From: Bacillus sp. 522_BSPC
GTDB lineage: Bacteria; Bacillota; Bacilli; Bacillales; Cytobacillaceae
DNA length: 52,160 nucleotides
Direction of reading: 5' to 3'
Assembly: GCF_001076885.1 (NCBI RefSeq)
Contig: NZ_JVDT01000170.1
Span: forward strand, 1 to 52,160
Part shown: positions 7,975 through 17,722 of the stretch, one piece after another
How the letters are laid out: every line of letters starts with the position of its first letter
Position numbering within the stretch: position 1 is the first letter of the stretch
Made by a program: the position numbers and the translations under genes
The notes under the pieces: model-generated
The model's database searches: none
What the model saw: the letters and a program-made list of their open reading frames with translations, nothing else
What the model was told of the DNA's origin: nothing

Positions 7975-9588
7975 TTATTTTTTATCTGCCCATTTTAACT
8001 CAAGATATCCAACTGGATGACGAACAATTCCCGTCACACTATCATTTTGTAAATACACATAGTTATAGAAATGAATTGGGAAAATTGGTGCCTCATCAAG
8101 CAATAACTTTTCTGCTTTATACATTAATTCATAACGTGTTGCTTCATCAGATTCACTCTTAGCATCTTTAATTAATTGATCATATTCAGCATTTGACCAA
8201 CCCGTTCTATTCATTGCTAAACCTGTTTGGAAGTTTTCCAAAAAGTTAATTGGATCACCATAGTCTGCTAGGAAGGAACTTCTGGATAATTGCAGCTTCA
8301 ATGCTGTTTGTTCTTGAGTAAAGACACTTGATTCCATATTTGCAAGCTTTACATCTACCCCAAGATTATCCTTAAACATTGCTTGTAGAGCTTCCGCTAT
8401 TGCCTTATGTGTATCATTTGTGCTATAGGTGAGCGTCACTTCTGGTAATGTTTTATAGCCTTCTTCCTTCATTCCTTGTTCAAGTAATTTCTTTGCTTCT
8501 TCTACATCTGTTTTTATTAAATCTCCACTCGTTTCACGAAAATCATTTCCGTTATTGTCCAAGTATCCATAAGAAACAAAACCATATGCAGGTTTCTCCT
8601 GATTTTTTGTTACATAATCGACAATTTGCTGTTGATCAACTGCTAAAGCAAAGGCTTTACGGATATTTTTATTTGTGAAAGGTTCTTTTGTTACATTAAA
8701 TCGATAGAAGTATGTTCCTGCCTGGTCTTCTACTTTTACTTTTCCTTCATTAAATAATTGCTCACTTAATTCTGCTGGAACATCAGAAGTATCCAATTCT
8801 CCATTTTGGAACATTTGATATTCAGTATTAGAATCATCTACCATTGCCCAATGTATTTTATTAAGTTTAACCGTATCAGCATCCCAATACGTTTCGTTTT
8901 TCTCCATTTCAAAATAGCTGTCATGCTCCCATTTTGTTAATTTAAACGGACCATTTCCTACAAATGAATCTGCCTCTGAAAACCATTCTGGATTCTCCGT
9001 TGCTACCTTTTCATTAATCGGGAAAAAGGCAGGATTGGTGATGACATTTAAGAAATAGGCCTGTGGGCTTGTTAACATAACCTCAAACGTCTTTTCATCA
9101 ATCGCTTTAACTTTTACATCATCCGCTGAGCCCTCTCCGTTTGCATATGCTTCTCCTCCCTCAATGAAATAACCAAGAAAGGCAGCTGGCGATTTCGTAT
9201 CTGGATTTAACAATCGCTTCCATGCAAATTCAAAATCCCCAGCAGTAACCGGATCTCCATTAGACCAATTTGCATTTTCCCTTAAGTGGAAAGTATATAC
9301 TTTCCCATCTTCTGATACATCCCAATTTTCAGCAATGGCAGCTTGAGGCTCATGGTTGTTATCCAATCGGGTTAAGCCCTCCATTAAATTATTTAAAGCT
9401 GTCCAGGAAACACTATCAAAACCAATCGGCGGATCGAAAGAACTAGGCTCTTGTCCATTATTTAAATATAATATCTTTTCTTTCGTCTCCCCAGATGACT
9501 CTTCCTTCCCTGCATCACTATTTGCTGTACATGCAGCAAGAGAAAAAATTACAACCATAGCCAAAAAACTTATCCATATCTTTTTCAT
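7975..9588 (-). CDS. dppE: Dipeptide/oligopeptide-binding lipoprotein DppE
   Basis: A 537-residue extracytoplasmic solute-binding protein (SBP family 5). The N-terminus is a lipoprotein signal with lipobox SLAAC (Cys about residue 20); the mature part has the family blocks LNNLMEGLTRLD, YTFHLRENANWSNGDPVTAGDF and the repeated GNGPFKLTKWEHD. It captures di- and murein peptides and hands them to DppBCD. GGGGGG upstream of ATG 9588. A 110-nt gap to dppD and the hairpin after its stop suggest separate tuning of expression, usual for binding proteins. Confidence 0.92.
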   Translation of the reverse strand: MKKIWISFLAMVVIFSLAACTANSDAGKEESSGETKEKILYLNNGQEPSSFDPPIGFDSVSWTALNNLMEGLTRLDNNHEPQAAIAENWDVSEDGKVYTFHLRENANWSNGDPVTAGDFEFAWKRLLNPDTKSPAAFLGYFIEGGEAYANGEGSADDVKVKAIDEKTFEVMLTSPQAYFLNVITNPAFFPINEKVATENPEWFSEADSFVGNGPFKLTKWEHDSYFEMEKNETYWDADTVKLNKIHWAMVDDSNTEYQMFQNGELDTSDVPAELSEQLFNEGKVKVEDQAGTYFYRFNVTKEPFTNKNIRKAFALAVDQQQIVDYVTKNQEKPAYGFVSYGYLDNNGNDFRETSGDLIKTDVEEAKKLLEQGMKEEGYKTLPEVTLTYSTNDTHKAIAEALQAMFKDNLGVDVKLANMESSVFTQEQTALKLQLSRSSFLADYGDPINFLENFQTGLAMNRTGWSNAEYDQLIKDAKSESDEATRYELMYKAEKLLLDEAPIFPIHFYNYVYLQNDSVTGIVRHPVGYLELKWADKK

Positions 9589-9697
9589 CGTATTCCCCCC
9601 ACATCGTTTTCATCTAGCAATCTATAAAATGACTTTTCCTTAAAGTCAAAAAATAGCATAAACTTACACTGCTAAAAAACAGTTTCTTTTTACATCA

Positions 9698-10690
9698 TTA
9701 GATTGTGTGCAATATGCGTTTTGCTCGCTCATCCTGGAGCCAGCAGTTGATTTGATGGTGATCGTTCAAATTACTTTCTAATGGATACACCCGCTTGCAA
9801 ACTTCCATAGCATAGGGGCATCTAGCAGTAAAAGAACATCCTTCTGGCGGTGAAAATAAGTCTGGTGGTGTTCCGTCTATCGGTACTAGTTCTCCTTCTT
9901 GGTCCAATCTAGGTACAGAGTTTAATAGACCTCTTGTATAAGGATGCTGGGGAGAATAGAAAATGTCTCGTCTATTACCCATCTCCACTATTTTTCCAGC
10001 ATACATAACTGCCACACGGTCAGCTACTTGTGCAACTACGCCTAAATCATGTGTAATTAAAATGATCGATACATCTCTTTTTTGCTGAATCTCTCTAAAT
10101 AGGTCCAAAATCTGCGCTTGAATGGTTACATCTAAAGCAGTTGTCGGCTCATCTGCAATCAAAATCTCTGGCTCGCAAATCAATGCCATCGCGATAACAA
10201 TTCTCTGTCTCATCCCTCCACTAAATTGATGGGGATATTGTTTTAATCGCATTTCTGGATTAGGGATTCCAACTAATTCAAGCATTTCAATAGCTTTACT
10301 CTTTGCTTCCACTTTTGAGATTTGCTTATGCTGCTTAATCCCTTCCATAATCTGATCACCAATTGTTAACGTAGGATTTAAGGCAGTCATTGGATCTTGA
10401 AAGATCATGGAGATAGAAGAACCTCGAATTCCTCTCATTTCTTCCTCTCTCAACTTTGTTAAATCTTTCCCTTTATATAAAATAGAACCGTCCTTGATTT
10501 TTCCCGGCGGACTGGGGATTAATCGCATAATCGTTTGGGAAGTTACACTTTTCCCGCAACCAGATTCGCCGACAATTGCTAATGTTTCCCCTTTTTTTAA
10601 TGAAAAATTCACTCCTCTGACAGCTTGTACCTCTCCTCCATATGAAGCGAAAGAAACATGTAAATTATTTACTTCTAACAGACTCCCCAT
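9698..10690 (-). CDS. dppD: Dipeptide ABC transporter ATPase DppD
   Basis: A 330-residue ABC ATPase with Walker [10 protein letters not shown], signature FSGGMRQR, Walker B ILIADEPTTALD and the oligopeptide-type C-terminus with CSFTARCPYAMEVC. It energises the DppBC permease. Its ATG shares one base with the stop of dppC (TAATG), with GGGGTGGG just upstream, so translation is coupled. Confidence 0.92.
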   Translation of the reverse strand: MGSLLEVNNLHVSFASYGGEVQAVRGVNFSLKKGETLAIVGESGCGKSVTSQTIMRLIPSPPGKIKDGSILYKGKDLTKLREEEMRGIRGSSISMIFQDPMTALNPTLTIGDQIMEGIKQHKQISKVEAKSKAIEMLELVGIPNPEMRLKQYPHQFSGGMRQRIVIAMALICEPEILIADEPTTALDVTIQAQILDLFREIQQKRDVSIILITHDLGVVAQVADRVAVMYAGKIVEMGNRRDIFYSPQHPYTRGLLNSVPRLDQEGELVPIDGTPPDLFSPPEGCSFTARCPYAMEVCKRVYPLESNLNDHHQINCWLQDERAKRILHTI

Positions 10691-11652
10691 TATTTCCCAC
10701 CCCTTAACTTTGGATCTAATGCATCCTGGAGTCCATCACCCAACACATTAAAAGCAAACATCGTAAGTGAAATAAATAATGTTGGGAAAAATAGTCTCCA
10801 CCAATGACCTGTTAAAATAGCAGATAGTCCTTCATCTGCCATTACCCCCCAACTTGTTAAAGGAGCTTGAATACCAAGCCCTAAAAAGCTTAAGAATGCT
10901 TCCGCAAATATAGCGGAAGGAACGGTTAAAGTCATCTGAACAATAATTGGCCCCATAGTATTGGGAAGTAAGTTTTTTCTAATTATTCTGTAAGTTTTTG
11001 CTCCAAACGTTTTCGATGCTAAGATAAACTCATAGTTTTTTATTTGCAGAACTTGCCCTCTTACGATACGCGCCATCCCAACCCATCCTGTAATAGATAG
11101 TGCGATAATAATGGAACCTAATCCTGGCCCCATCACTACAGACATTAAAATAACAATTAATAGATAAGGTAGTCCATATAATACTTCTACTATTCTCATC
11201 AAGATATGATCTACCCTGCCACCCTTGTACCCCGATAGACCTCCATAAGCTACCCCTATCAAAAAATCAATGACAGCAGCAGCAATCCCAACAAATATCG
11301 ATATTCTTGCTCCATACCAAGTTCTAGAAAACACATCTCTGCCTAAACTATCTGTCCCAAACCAATATTCAGAAGATGGTGGCTGATTTTGATTAATTAG
11401 TTTTTGCTCTGAGATTGAATGGGGAGAAAGAATCGGTCCTATAATAGCCATGATAATTAGTAGAATTAAGAAAATTAATGCTCCCAACGCTAATTTATTC
11501 TTCCCAAGATTTCGCCATGCTTCCTGCCAATAGGATAGACTTGGTCGAACAACCGCTTCTGCTTCTCCTTTCTTTTTCTCTATTGGCACAAACCATTCGT
11601 CAAGAGCAATATCTTCCTTCTCTTCGTACAATGTTTCCTGAGGTAAACCCAT
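10690..11652 (-). CDS. dppC: Dipeptide ABC transporter permease DppC
   Basis: A 320-residue BPD-type inner membrane permease. An N-terminal cytoplasmic tail (~55 residues) is followed by a first TM (LALGALIFLILLIIMAIIG), the OppC/DppC N-terminal domain, and then the permease domain with the EAA loop GAKTYRIIRKNLLPN. Pairs with DppB. ATG 11652 is preceded by AAAGGAGGG and starts 2 nt after the dppB stop. Confidence 0.92.
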   Translation of the reverse strand: MGLPQETLYEEKEDIALDEWFVPIEKKKGEAEAVVRPSLSYWQEAWRNLGKNKLALGALIFLILLIIMAIIGPILSPHSISEQKLINQNQPPSSEYWFGTDSLGRDVFSRTWYGARISIFVGIAAAVIDFLIGVAYGGLSGYKGGRVDHILMRIVEVLYGLPYLLIVILMSVVMGPGLGSIIIALSITGWVGMARIVRGQVLQIKNYEFILASKTFGAKTYRIIRKNLLPNTMGPIIVQMTLTVPSAIFAEAFLSFLGLGIQAPLTSWGVMADEGLSAILTGHWWRLFFPTLFISLTMFAFNVLGDGLQDALDPKLRGGK

Positions 11653-11654
11653 TG

Positions 11655-12584
11655 CTATCCCTCCTTTTTCTGAAGTTTTATTCGAGGATCCAATATGCCA
11701 TATGCTAAATCAACGAGGAATAGCATGATAATCAAAATGGTACTGTAAAAAATAGTAGTTCCCATAATGACAGGGTAATCACGGTTATTGATACTATCTA
11801 CAAAGTATTTTCCCATACCAGGTATCGCAAATATTTTTTCAATCACGAATGTTCCTGTTAAAATACTAGCTGCTAAAGCACCTAATAATGTCACAACTGG
11901 CAAAAGAGCATTGCGCAGTGCGTGTTTTACAATGATTTTGAATGGAGATAGCCCCTTCGCCTTTGCCGTTTTTATATAATCCTGTGTTAACACCTCTAGC
12001 ATGCTTGTTCTTGTTAATCGCGCAATAATGGCAGTTGGACTTGTCGCAAGTGCAATCGTCGGTAAAATCATATGCTTCCAGCTTGACCAAGTTGCTGTCG
12101 GGAGTATCTTCCAATTTACAGCAAACTGTTGAATAAGCATGGTTGCTAAAACAAAGTTAGGAATGGATATGCCTATTACTGCTATTGTCATCGCTATATA
12201 GTCAATGACCCCGTTATGTTTAAGGGAAGCAATTACTCCAAGTGTTATCCCCGAAATGACAGCAACTACTAAGGCAACCATACCGAGCTCAAAGGAAACA
12301 GGAAATCCTCTTCCAATCATTTCATTCACTGTTTGAGATGATTTTTTTATCGAAATGCCAAAATCAAAGGTAGCGATTTGTTTTAAATACATTCCATATT
12401 GGACAATTAGAGGTTTATCTAGATGATATTGCTCCTCTAAGTTTTTCTGAATAGCCTCATTTGTCGTTCTTTCATCATTAAATGGAGAACCTGGTGTGAA
12501 ATGCATTAAGAAGAAAGTAATCGTAATAATAACCCATAGAGTTACGAGCATCGAGACAAACCGCTTTATATAATAAGATTTCAT
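11655..12584 (-). CDS. dppB: Dipeptide ABC transporter permease DppB
   Basis: A ~309-residue permease: N-terminal YYIKRFVSMLVTLWVIITITFFLMHFTPGSP block typical of OppB/DppB, six TM segments and the EAA loop GLSPFKIIVKHALRNALLP. Forms the peptide channel with DppC. The stretch GTGATG gives two possible starts (GTG 12587 or ATG 12584); AGGTGG and AGGAG both precede. dppA ends about 10 nt upstream. Confidence 0.92.
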   Translation of the reverse strand: MKSYYIKRFVSMLVTLWVIITITFFLMHFTPGSPFNDERTTNEAIQKNLEEQYHLDKPLIVQYGMYLKQIATFDFGISIKKSSQTVNEMIGRGFPVSFELGMVALVVAVISGITLGVIASLKHNGVIDYIAMTIAVIGISIPNFVLATMLIQQFAVNWKILPTATWSSWKHMILPTIALATSPTAIIARLTRTSMLEVLTQDYIKTAKAKGLSPFKIIVKHALRNALLPVVTLLGALAASILTGTFVIEKIFAIPGMGKYFVDSINNRDYPVIMGTTIFYSTILIIMLFLVDLAYGILDPRIKLQKKEG

Positions 12585-12597
12585 CACTCCTCACCAC

Positions 12598-13425
12598 CTA
12601 ACAAAATGTTGTTCTCATCGCAAGTTCAGTCATAACTAGCATGGCTTGATAAGCTTCTAAAATGCTTTTTGCTTGAAACCGAACTATTGTAGTACCTGGT
12701 TCTATTTCGGTTCCTGGCATTAGATGGGCCCATTCAGCTTGTCCATAATTAGCAAACTCAATTCGGAGTAAAGGACTTGTTGGTGGTACTAGCGGCTTTA
12801 TTAAATGTTTTCTTTCTAGTGCTTCCTTTGTCTTTTCCTTCAATAATTCTCCTGCCTGAGCCGGTGTTAAGCTCAAAGCTGCTGATCTTGAAATACTATT
12901 TTTCACAATTGCTGTTGTTACATTGGGAATAAGCTTCTCTGCTTCTTTTGCAGCTTGATCATCCCCTGCAACAAGAAGAATGGGGACTCCATAATACCCT
13001 GCGACATAGGCATTAAACCCTAATTCGCCAACTACCACATCATCTATGTACATATTACGAACTCCAAAGATCATGCTATGTGTCATAACACCAGGAACGG
13101 AAGCTCGTGCATGATAGCCAACAAAGATTGCCCCATCATATGTAGCATCAAGGCCCTGTACCATTGAGTACGGCTTGACATCTCCTGTTATTATCTTTGT
13201 TTTCGGATGAAATCTTTCTACCAATAAATTATTCATTTTACTATGACTATCATTCACAACTACTTCTTCTACGCCCTGGTCAAACAAGCTTGTTACAACA
13301 TAGTTCGCCTCATCCGTCATTAGAATCCGGCTTCTTTCGTAATTTAACTTAGTTGAATCAACCTGTGTGTGATCAATTAATCCTGTTATTCCTTCCATAT
13401 CAACGGACATATAAATTTTCCCCAA
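12598..13425 (-). CDS. dppA: D-aminopeptidase DppA (peptidase family M55)
   Basis: A 275-residue zinc D-aminopeptidase, very close in motif order to B. subtilis DppA: MSVDMEGITG (metal ligands Asp and Glu), VVNDSHSKMNN, GYHARASVPGVMTHSMIFG and the C-terminal AYQAMLVMTELAMRT. The family forms a decameric cytoplasmic assembly and cleaves D-Ala-containing di- and tripeptides, consistent with peptide import by DppBCDE. TTG start at 13425 has GGGGAGG 8 nt upstream. It is the first classical gene of the operon, with a terminator-like hairpin upstream. Confidence 0.95.
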   Translation of the reverse strand: MGKIYMSVDMEGITGLIDHTQVDSTKLNYERSRILMTDEANYVVTSLFDQGVEEVVVNDSHSKMNNLLVERFHPKTKIITGDVKPYSMVQGLDATYDGAIFVGYHARASVPGVMTHSMIFGVRNMYIDDVVVGELGFNAYVAGYYGVPILLVAGDDQAAKEAEKLIPNVTTAIVKNSISRSAALSLTPAQAGELLKEKTKEALERKHLIKPLVPPTSPLLRIEFANYGQAEWAHLMPGTEIEPGTTIVRFQAKSILEAYQAMLVMTELAMRTTFC

Positions 13426-13475
13426 TAGAAAAACCTCCCCTATTTTCTTATTAGCCCTCTTTATTCGTACAAAAT

Positions 13476-13524
13476 AAAAAATCCAGCCAATAGAGAAATA
13501 AAGTCTCTATCAACTGGATTTCCT
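13476..13524 (-). terminator. Terminator or attenuator between DUF3870 gene and dppA
   Basis: AAATCCAG (13479-13486) with CTGGATTT (13514-13521) and, inside, TAGAGA with TCTCTA form a long two-part stem; on minus it runs into TTTTTTATTTT. It follows the DUF3870 stop by ~28 nt and precedes dppA by ~50 nt. I see no strong promoter between it and dppA, so it may attenuate read-through into dpp. Confidence 0.7.
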
Positions 13525-13548
13525 CTGCGTATAACAGAAAAAGCAGTT

Positions 13549-13872
13549 TTATACCAATTCTTTTAATAGTTGTTTATATTTAATATGGGCATTCTTAAAA
13601 GCAACCATAACTGCCTTTTGAGAAGATCCAAAATAACGACTTTCTACTTCCTTTAAGACAGTGTCTGTATCTAACATCGATTTTCCAACAACGATAGACT
13701 TAATAAAGGAAGAGGTAATATTAATAGTTGAAGAACATTCAGCATCCACAATTGTATGCGAAACTCTATCCACAACCAATGCGATAAAAAAACCATTGTA
13801 TTGCTGCATAATTGCATTATTAGAGGATGTTTTACTTTCTCCAATAATATAAACGGTATTAGCATGATACAT
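13549..13872 (-). CDS. DUF3870 domain protein
   Basis: A 107-residue protein matching what I know of DUF3870: N-terminal NTVYIIGESKTSSNNAI, central FFIALVVDRVSHTIVDAECSSTINITSSFI and the IVVGKSML block. The invariant-looking Cys is in DAECSST. No biochemical function is established to my knowledge. AGGAGGAG lies 6 nt before ATG 13872. It sits directly upstream of dppA in the same direction with only a terminator-like hairpin between, so a link to dipeptide metabolism is plausible but inferred. Confidence 0.8.
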   Translation of the reverse strand: MYHANTVYIIGESKTSSNNAIMQQYNGFFIALVVDRVSHTIVDAECSSTINITSSFIKSIVVGKSMLDTDTVLKEVESRYFGSSQKAVMVAFKNAHIKYKQLLKELV

Positions 13873-14222
13873 GTGATACTCCTCCTACAAACATCTGGAT
13901 ATTGCATGAGATATCTATGAGAAAATCATAAACATTCGAAGCAATGCATATGTCTTAAGAAAAGCGCGGTTGCCTTGATTGGCAAAAGACTACTAACATA
14001 CTTTTCTTCCTATCATTTCACAAAATAGTTAGAATCTTTTCTGACTATAAAAGATAGATTTAGATTATATAAAAAATTGTAATACACCACCCTTTTTTAC
14101 GCAATAGATTTTTAAGTATTTTCTAAATATTTTAACAAATAACGTAAGAAAAGATGACATAAGTAGTAATTTTATATTAAACACACGTCCTACAAGTAGA
14201 AATATGTGCCCTAAACCTTCTA
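13873..14222. other. Intergenic region upstream of DUF3870/dpp
   Basis: 350 bp, very AT-rich, no gene. It must hold the promoter for the DUF3870 gene (and possibly dpp) on minus and the 3' end of the diguanylate cyclase transcript. A TATAAT is present on minus near 14070 without a good -35. A degenerate match to the CodY motif (TCAGAAAA near 14035-14045, minus) is too weak to call. Confidence 0.4.
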
Positions 14223-15806
14223 TTATCCGTATTTTCCTGCAATTATCTCAGAAGATAATTTAATATATTCTCCATCCATTGCGACACAAACAGTATTTCT
14301 CCCTTCTTTTTTGGAAGCATATAGTGCTTCATCTGCTTCCTTAATCAAAAGGGGAAGTGCTGTACAATTTTCCTTTAACGCAACACCAAAGCTTGCAGTA
14401 ATATTAATCACTATATCATCATAATGGAAGGGAGTTTCTGCAATTAATCTTCTCAACTTACTAGAAATGGTACTGGCTGCTTCTGCTTCTTTCCCAAATA
14501 AAAAGAGAATAAACTCTTCTCCACCGTATCTGCCGAATACGCCACTTTCTGGTATAACATTTCTACTTAAAGATGCAACATGCTTCAGCCCTTCATCTCC
14601 TCCAAAATGACCATATGTATCATTTATTTTCTTAAAATGGTCAATATCAAACAAAACAACAGCCATCTTTTCATGTGAGGCAAACATCTTTTCAGCTATA
14701 GATAGAACATACGCCCGATTATATATTTGCGTTAATCCATCCGTGTATGCCAGTTTCGTTAAATTCATCTGTTCCATTTTTTGCTCGGTAATATTAGTAA
14801 AAATAATAGTAGTGCCAACAATCGTCGACTCCCCTCTTTTTATTGGGGATATCTTTGCTTGATAATATTCTTTTATAGAATTATTACTCATCTCTACTTC
14901 CAGTATTATTGATTCTGTATGGACATTTTTCAATAAGGGAAGGATTTGATTATCCACTCCTAATACAGCTGCTATATGCTCCCCTATTTTTACATGTGAA
15001 AATATAGTAAAGGCTGCCTTATTAAAATCTTTAATATGGTAGGTTTGATCTAATACTAGAACAGCATCTCCCATACTTTCAAATACATAGTCCTTTTCGA
15101 TGGGCGGGACCACTAAAAACTTTGTGGATATGATGGAGTATAAATAAAGAGAACTAGAAAATAGCATGGCAACTGGAACAGGATCAAGACCACCAGGAGT
15201 AATTCCTATTAAATACGAAAAAGCAGCAGCAATCGGAACAAAGACTCCTATTAACAGAATGATTACTTGTTTCGTTTGTCTAGATTTATCTCTAAACCAA
15301 TAGATTGCTAGTAATACAAAAGCAATCGCAAGCGTACCGAATGTATATGCTCCATGTATTAAATACCATTGCCCTATTGTGATTTGCATAATAGGAGTTG
15401 CATTGCGATATTCTAAATAGACAGATTGGTAGAATAAATGGTGAAAATCATTTGTCGCAAGTAGCAAAAAGGATATCGCCGGTATTAGATAATAGAAAAA
15501 ATATGTTTTTTTATTTATATACTTGTCATAGCCAATATACTGCAAAACAAGAATTAAAGTAGCAGGCGCTGAAAAAGGCATGCCTAAATACTGAATAGCT
15601 GTCCAGAACTTCATTCCCTCTATCGTTGTACTAGCAAGACTTAATGCATATCCAAATGCATAAATAGCAATAAAACACGAAAACCATAAAAAGGTCCTCA
15701 TGCCTTCAAACGCATGTCTATTCATATAGGCAATAATTGCTAATATGACATGCAATGCACCAGACATTGTTATTAAAACAATATATATCATTACTAATTG
15801 ATCCAT
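14223..15806 (-). CDS. Membrane diguanylate cyclase (7TM sensor-PAS-GGDEF)
   Basis: A ~527-residue protein. About seven TM helices (residues ~5-220) match the histidine-kinase-type N-terminal 7TM sensor region; a PAS-like domain follows (ESMGDAVLVLDQTYHIKDFNKAA), then a GGDEF domain with YTDGLTQIYNRAY, FDIDHFKKINDTYGHFGGDE and the active-site GGEEF (FGRYGGEEFILF). It should make c-di-GMP from two GTP. The position of the inhibitory RxxD site is PESG, so product inhibition at the I-site is probably absent. Start chosen at ATG 15806, with CAGGAG about 8 nt upstream; an upstream ATG at 15878 has no ribosome site. Stands alone. Confidence 0.88.
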   Translation of the reverse strand: MDQLVMIYIVLITMSGALHVILAIIAYMNRHAFEGMRTFLWFSCFIAIYAFGYALSLASTTIEGMKFWTAIQYLGMPFSAPATLILVLQYIGYDKYINKKTYFFYYLIPAISFLLLATNDFHHLFYQSVYLEYRNATPIMQITIGQWYLIHGAYTFGTLAIAFVLLAIYWFRDKSRQTKQVIILLIGVFVPIAAAFSYLIGITPGGLDPVPVAMLFSSSLYLYSIISTKFLVVPPIEKDYVFESMGDAVLVLDQTYHIKDFNKAAFTIFSHVKIGEHIAAVLGVDNQILPLLKNVHTESIILEVEMSNNSIKEYYQAKISPIKRGESTIVGTTIIFTNITEQKMEQMNLTKLAYTDGLTQIYNRAYVLSIAEKMFASHEKMAVVLFDIDHFKKINDTYGHFGGDEGLKHVASLSRNVIPESGVFGRYGGEEFILFLFGKEAEAASTISSKLRRLIAETPFHYDDIVINITASFGVALKENCTALPLLIKEADEALYASKKEGRNTVCVAMDGEYIKLSSEIIAGKYG

Positions 15807-15983
15807 TAAGTTTGCTCCTGTATTCCAATCATCTGTCTCATCTTCATTTTGGTCCCTCAATTCTTTATATTCTTTCATTCTATTATAATTCTTGTTAAAA
15901 GTTGATACTAGCTAAGAACGAAAAAAACCTCTATTTTGCTATAAATGACAGTAAAATAACCAGCAGATTTATAGGTTGCACAG

Positions 15984-16026
15984 AAAAAAGCAGAACCTTC
16001 CCATTGTAAAGCGGCTCTGCTTTTTT
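15984..16026 (-). terminator. Rho-independent terminator after cgoX
   Basis: AAAAAAGCAGAACC (15984-15997) pairs with GGCTCTGCTTTTTT (16013-16026) with a single G-U on the minus strand. It begins only 4 nt after the cgoX stop and ends in a T run on minus. Confidence 0.85.
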
Positions 16027-16029
16027 TGA

Positions 16030-17418
16030 CTATTCTATTGAATTTAATAATTTCACGGCTGTTTCTTCCCCATTTGCCATACATGCGGCAATCCCTACCC
16101 CGAAGTATGAACATCCTGCAAGATACACATTTGGATATAAGTCAGCTAAGGTTTGAGTAAGTGCTTCTACCGCTTGCTTATGATCTAAAGAATAAACCGG
16201 CATCGCATTTTCCCACTTTGTCACTTCATAGCTTTTTGGATTCGATTTAATTCCTAAACTCTTCTCAATATCCTTTTTTGCCTCTTTTATCAGCTCTTCT
16301 TCTGTCAGACTATTTAATCGCGCAAAGGCCGGATTCGTTTTTTTATAAAAAAGCCGCAATAATAGCTGATTATTCTTTGAAGTATGTTTCCACTTTCTGC
16401 TTGTCCACGTACATGCATTACAAACAATATCACTATCTTCTGCAACAATAAATCCCGTTCCGTCTTTAGGCAGCTCTTCATCTGATATGTCATAGGATAA
16501 ATACAGGGTAATATTCGATGAATTCTTTAATTTGCCGAATATCGGGTTTAACTCTTCCTTGTTTAAAATTCTTTGCGTTATATCTTGAGGTGTCGATAAC
16601 ACTACAGTATCCACTATTTGCTGTTCCCCATTTGATAACTTAATTTCATATTGATCATCTATTTTTTTCATGCCTGTAACTGCAATTCCCTTTAAAATCG
16701 TTACATCTGTTAGTACTTCTTCCAATCGATTAATAATAGTAGATAACCCTTTTTTAAATGAGATAAATTTCTTATTCGCAGCAGACTGAAATGTGTCTTT
16801 ATTCTTTCCAAGGCCACGGATAATGCTCCCATACTTTTCTTTATAATCCAATAGATAAGGTAAGGTAGATCCCATTGTTAACGAATAAATATTACCTGAA
16901 TATACACCAGCAAGAACTGGTGCAATCTGTTTTTCCACAATTTCTTTTCCGAGATAATACTCTAAAAACTCACCAATAGACGATTCTTTCGTAAAGCATA
17001 TATTTGTTCGAAAAAGATCCTTTAAAGCCTCTATCTTCCCTCGCGTAGATAGAAGCTCACTTGTAAAAAGTGCTTCTAGCGTCATCGGAATGCCGAATAT
17101 AGAATCCTTAGGAATTTCTAACAACTTATTTTGAGTATGAATATAGGATGTTCCTGTTGCATTAAAAACAAGTTCCTCTTCTAAGTTCAGTTCCTTTACA
17201 AAGGGGAGAACATTTTTATTCCGCGCGACAATAGAATCCGCTCCAGTTTCCATAATAAAATCATCTTTTTTTACGGTATAAATTTTCCCACCAAGATATT
17301 CATTTGATTCTACTAGCACTAAACGGAGCCCTAAGTTTCTTTCCCTGTTTTGTTTTTGTAAATAATACATGGCAGTTAACCCCGTTATTCCACCACCAAC
17401 GACTAAAACTGTTTTCAC
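16030..17418 (-). CDS. cgoX: Coproporphyrinogen III oxidase (HemY/CgoX)
   Basis: A 462-residue FAD enzyme. N-terminal dinucleotide fold VLVVGGGITGLTAMYYL, then LVESNEYLGGKI, the TGADSIVARN block, and a C-terminal FAD contact near AGCSYFGVGIAACMANGEETA. It oxidises coproporphyrinogen III to coproporphyrin III in the Gram-positive coproporphyrin-dependent heme pathway. GTG start at 17418 with GAGGTGTAGGA upstream. In many Bacillaceae it is in hemEHY; here it is monocistronic, with its own terminator and an Rrf2 regulator divergently upstream. Confidence 0.93.
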   Translation of the reverse strand: MKTVLVVGGGITGLTAMYYLQKQNRERNLGLRLVLVESNEYLGGKIYTVKKDDFIMETGADSIVARNKNVLPFVKELNLEEELVFNATGTSYIHTQNKLLEIPKDSIFGIPMTLEALFTSELLSTRGKIEALKDLFRTNICFTKESSIGEFLEYYLGKEIVEKQIAPVLAGVYSGNIYSLTMGSTLPYLLDYKEKYGSIIRGLGKNKDTFQSAANKKFISFKKGLSTIINRLEEVLTDVTILKGIAVTGMKKIDDQYEIKLSNGEQQIVDTVVLSTPQDITQRILNKEELNPIFGKLKNSSNITLYLSYDISDEELPKDGTGFIVAEDSDIVCNACTWTSRKWKHTSKNNQLLLRLFYKKTNPAFARLNSLTEEELIKEAKKDIEKSLGIKSNPKSYEVTKWENAMPVYSLDHKQAVEALTQTLADLYPNVYLAGCSYFGVGIAACMANGEETAVKLLNSIE

Positions 17419-17722
17419 AATTCCTACACCTCATTTACTAATGACAATATCTAAAAACTTGTTTTCTCTACGATTTCTTAGCTTTTTTTATTATAAAACA
17501 GGTTTACCATTTTCTTTCTATTTATCAACATATTTTTTGTGTCTATTTGTTCACAATTTAGCAGAAATTTAACCGCATATGGTAGTAAAATCCATTGTAT
17601 AATAATGTTAACCACGGAATGTAAGCGCTTGTCGAAAGAATCACTATTCTTTTTTTACAACGCAACAATTATAACGTATTCCTGATGAATGACAAAAAAT
17701 TTGATCGGTGGTGTCTATCTAT
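17419..17722. other. Divergent promoter region of cgoX and Rrf2 gene
   Basis: 304 bp, no gene. A TATAAT (17598-17603) could serve plus-strand transcription. A partial cre-like sequence, TGTAAGCGCTTGTC (17620-17633), has a good left half but a poor right half, so I do not call it. No riboswitch recognised. Confidence 0.4.

Noticed and set aside
14030-14050. CodY-box-like sequence upstream of DUF3870/dpp
   Set aside because: About five mismatches to AATTTTCWGAAAATT; dpp is a known CodY target in B. subtilis, but this sequence does not support the claim.
17620-17633. cre-like site TGTAAGCGCTTGTC upstream of the Rrf2 gene
   Set aside because: The right half deviates at three conserved positions; too weak.
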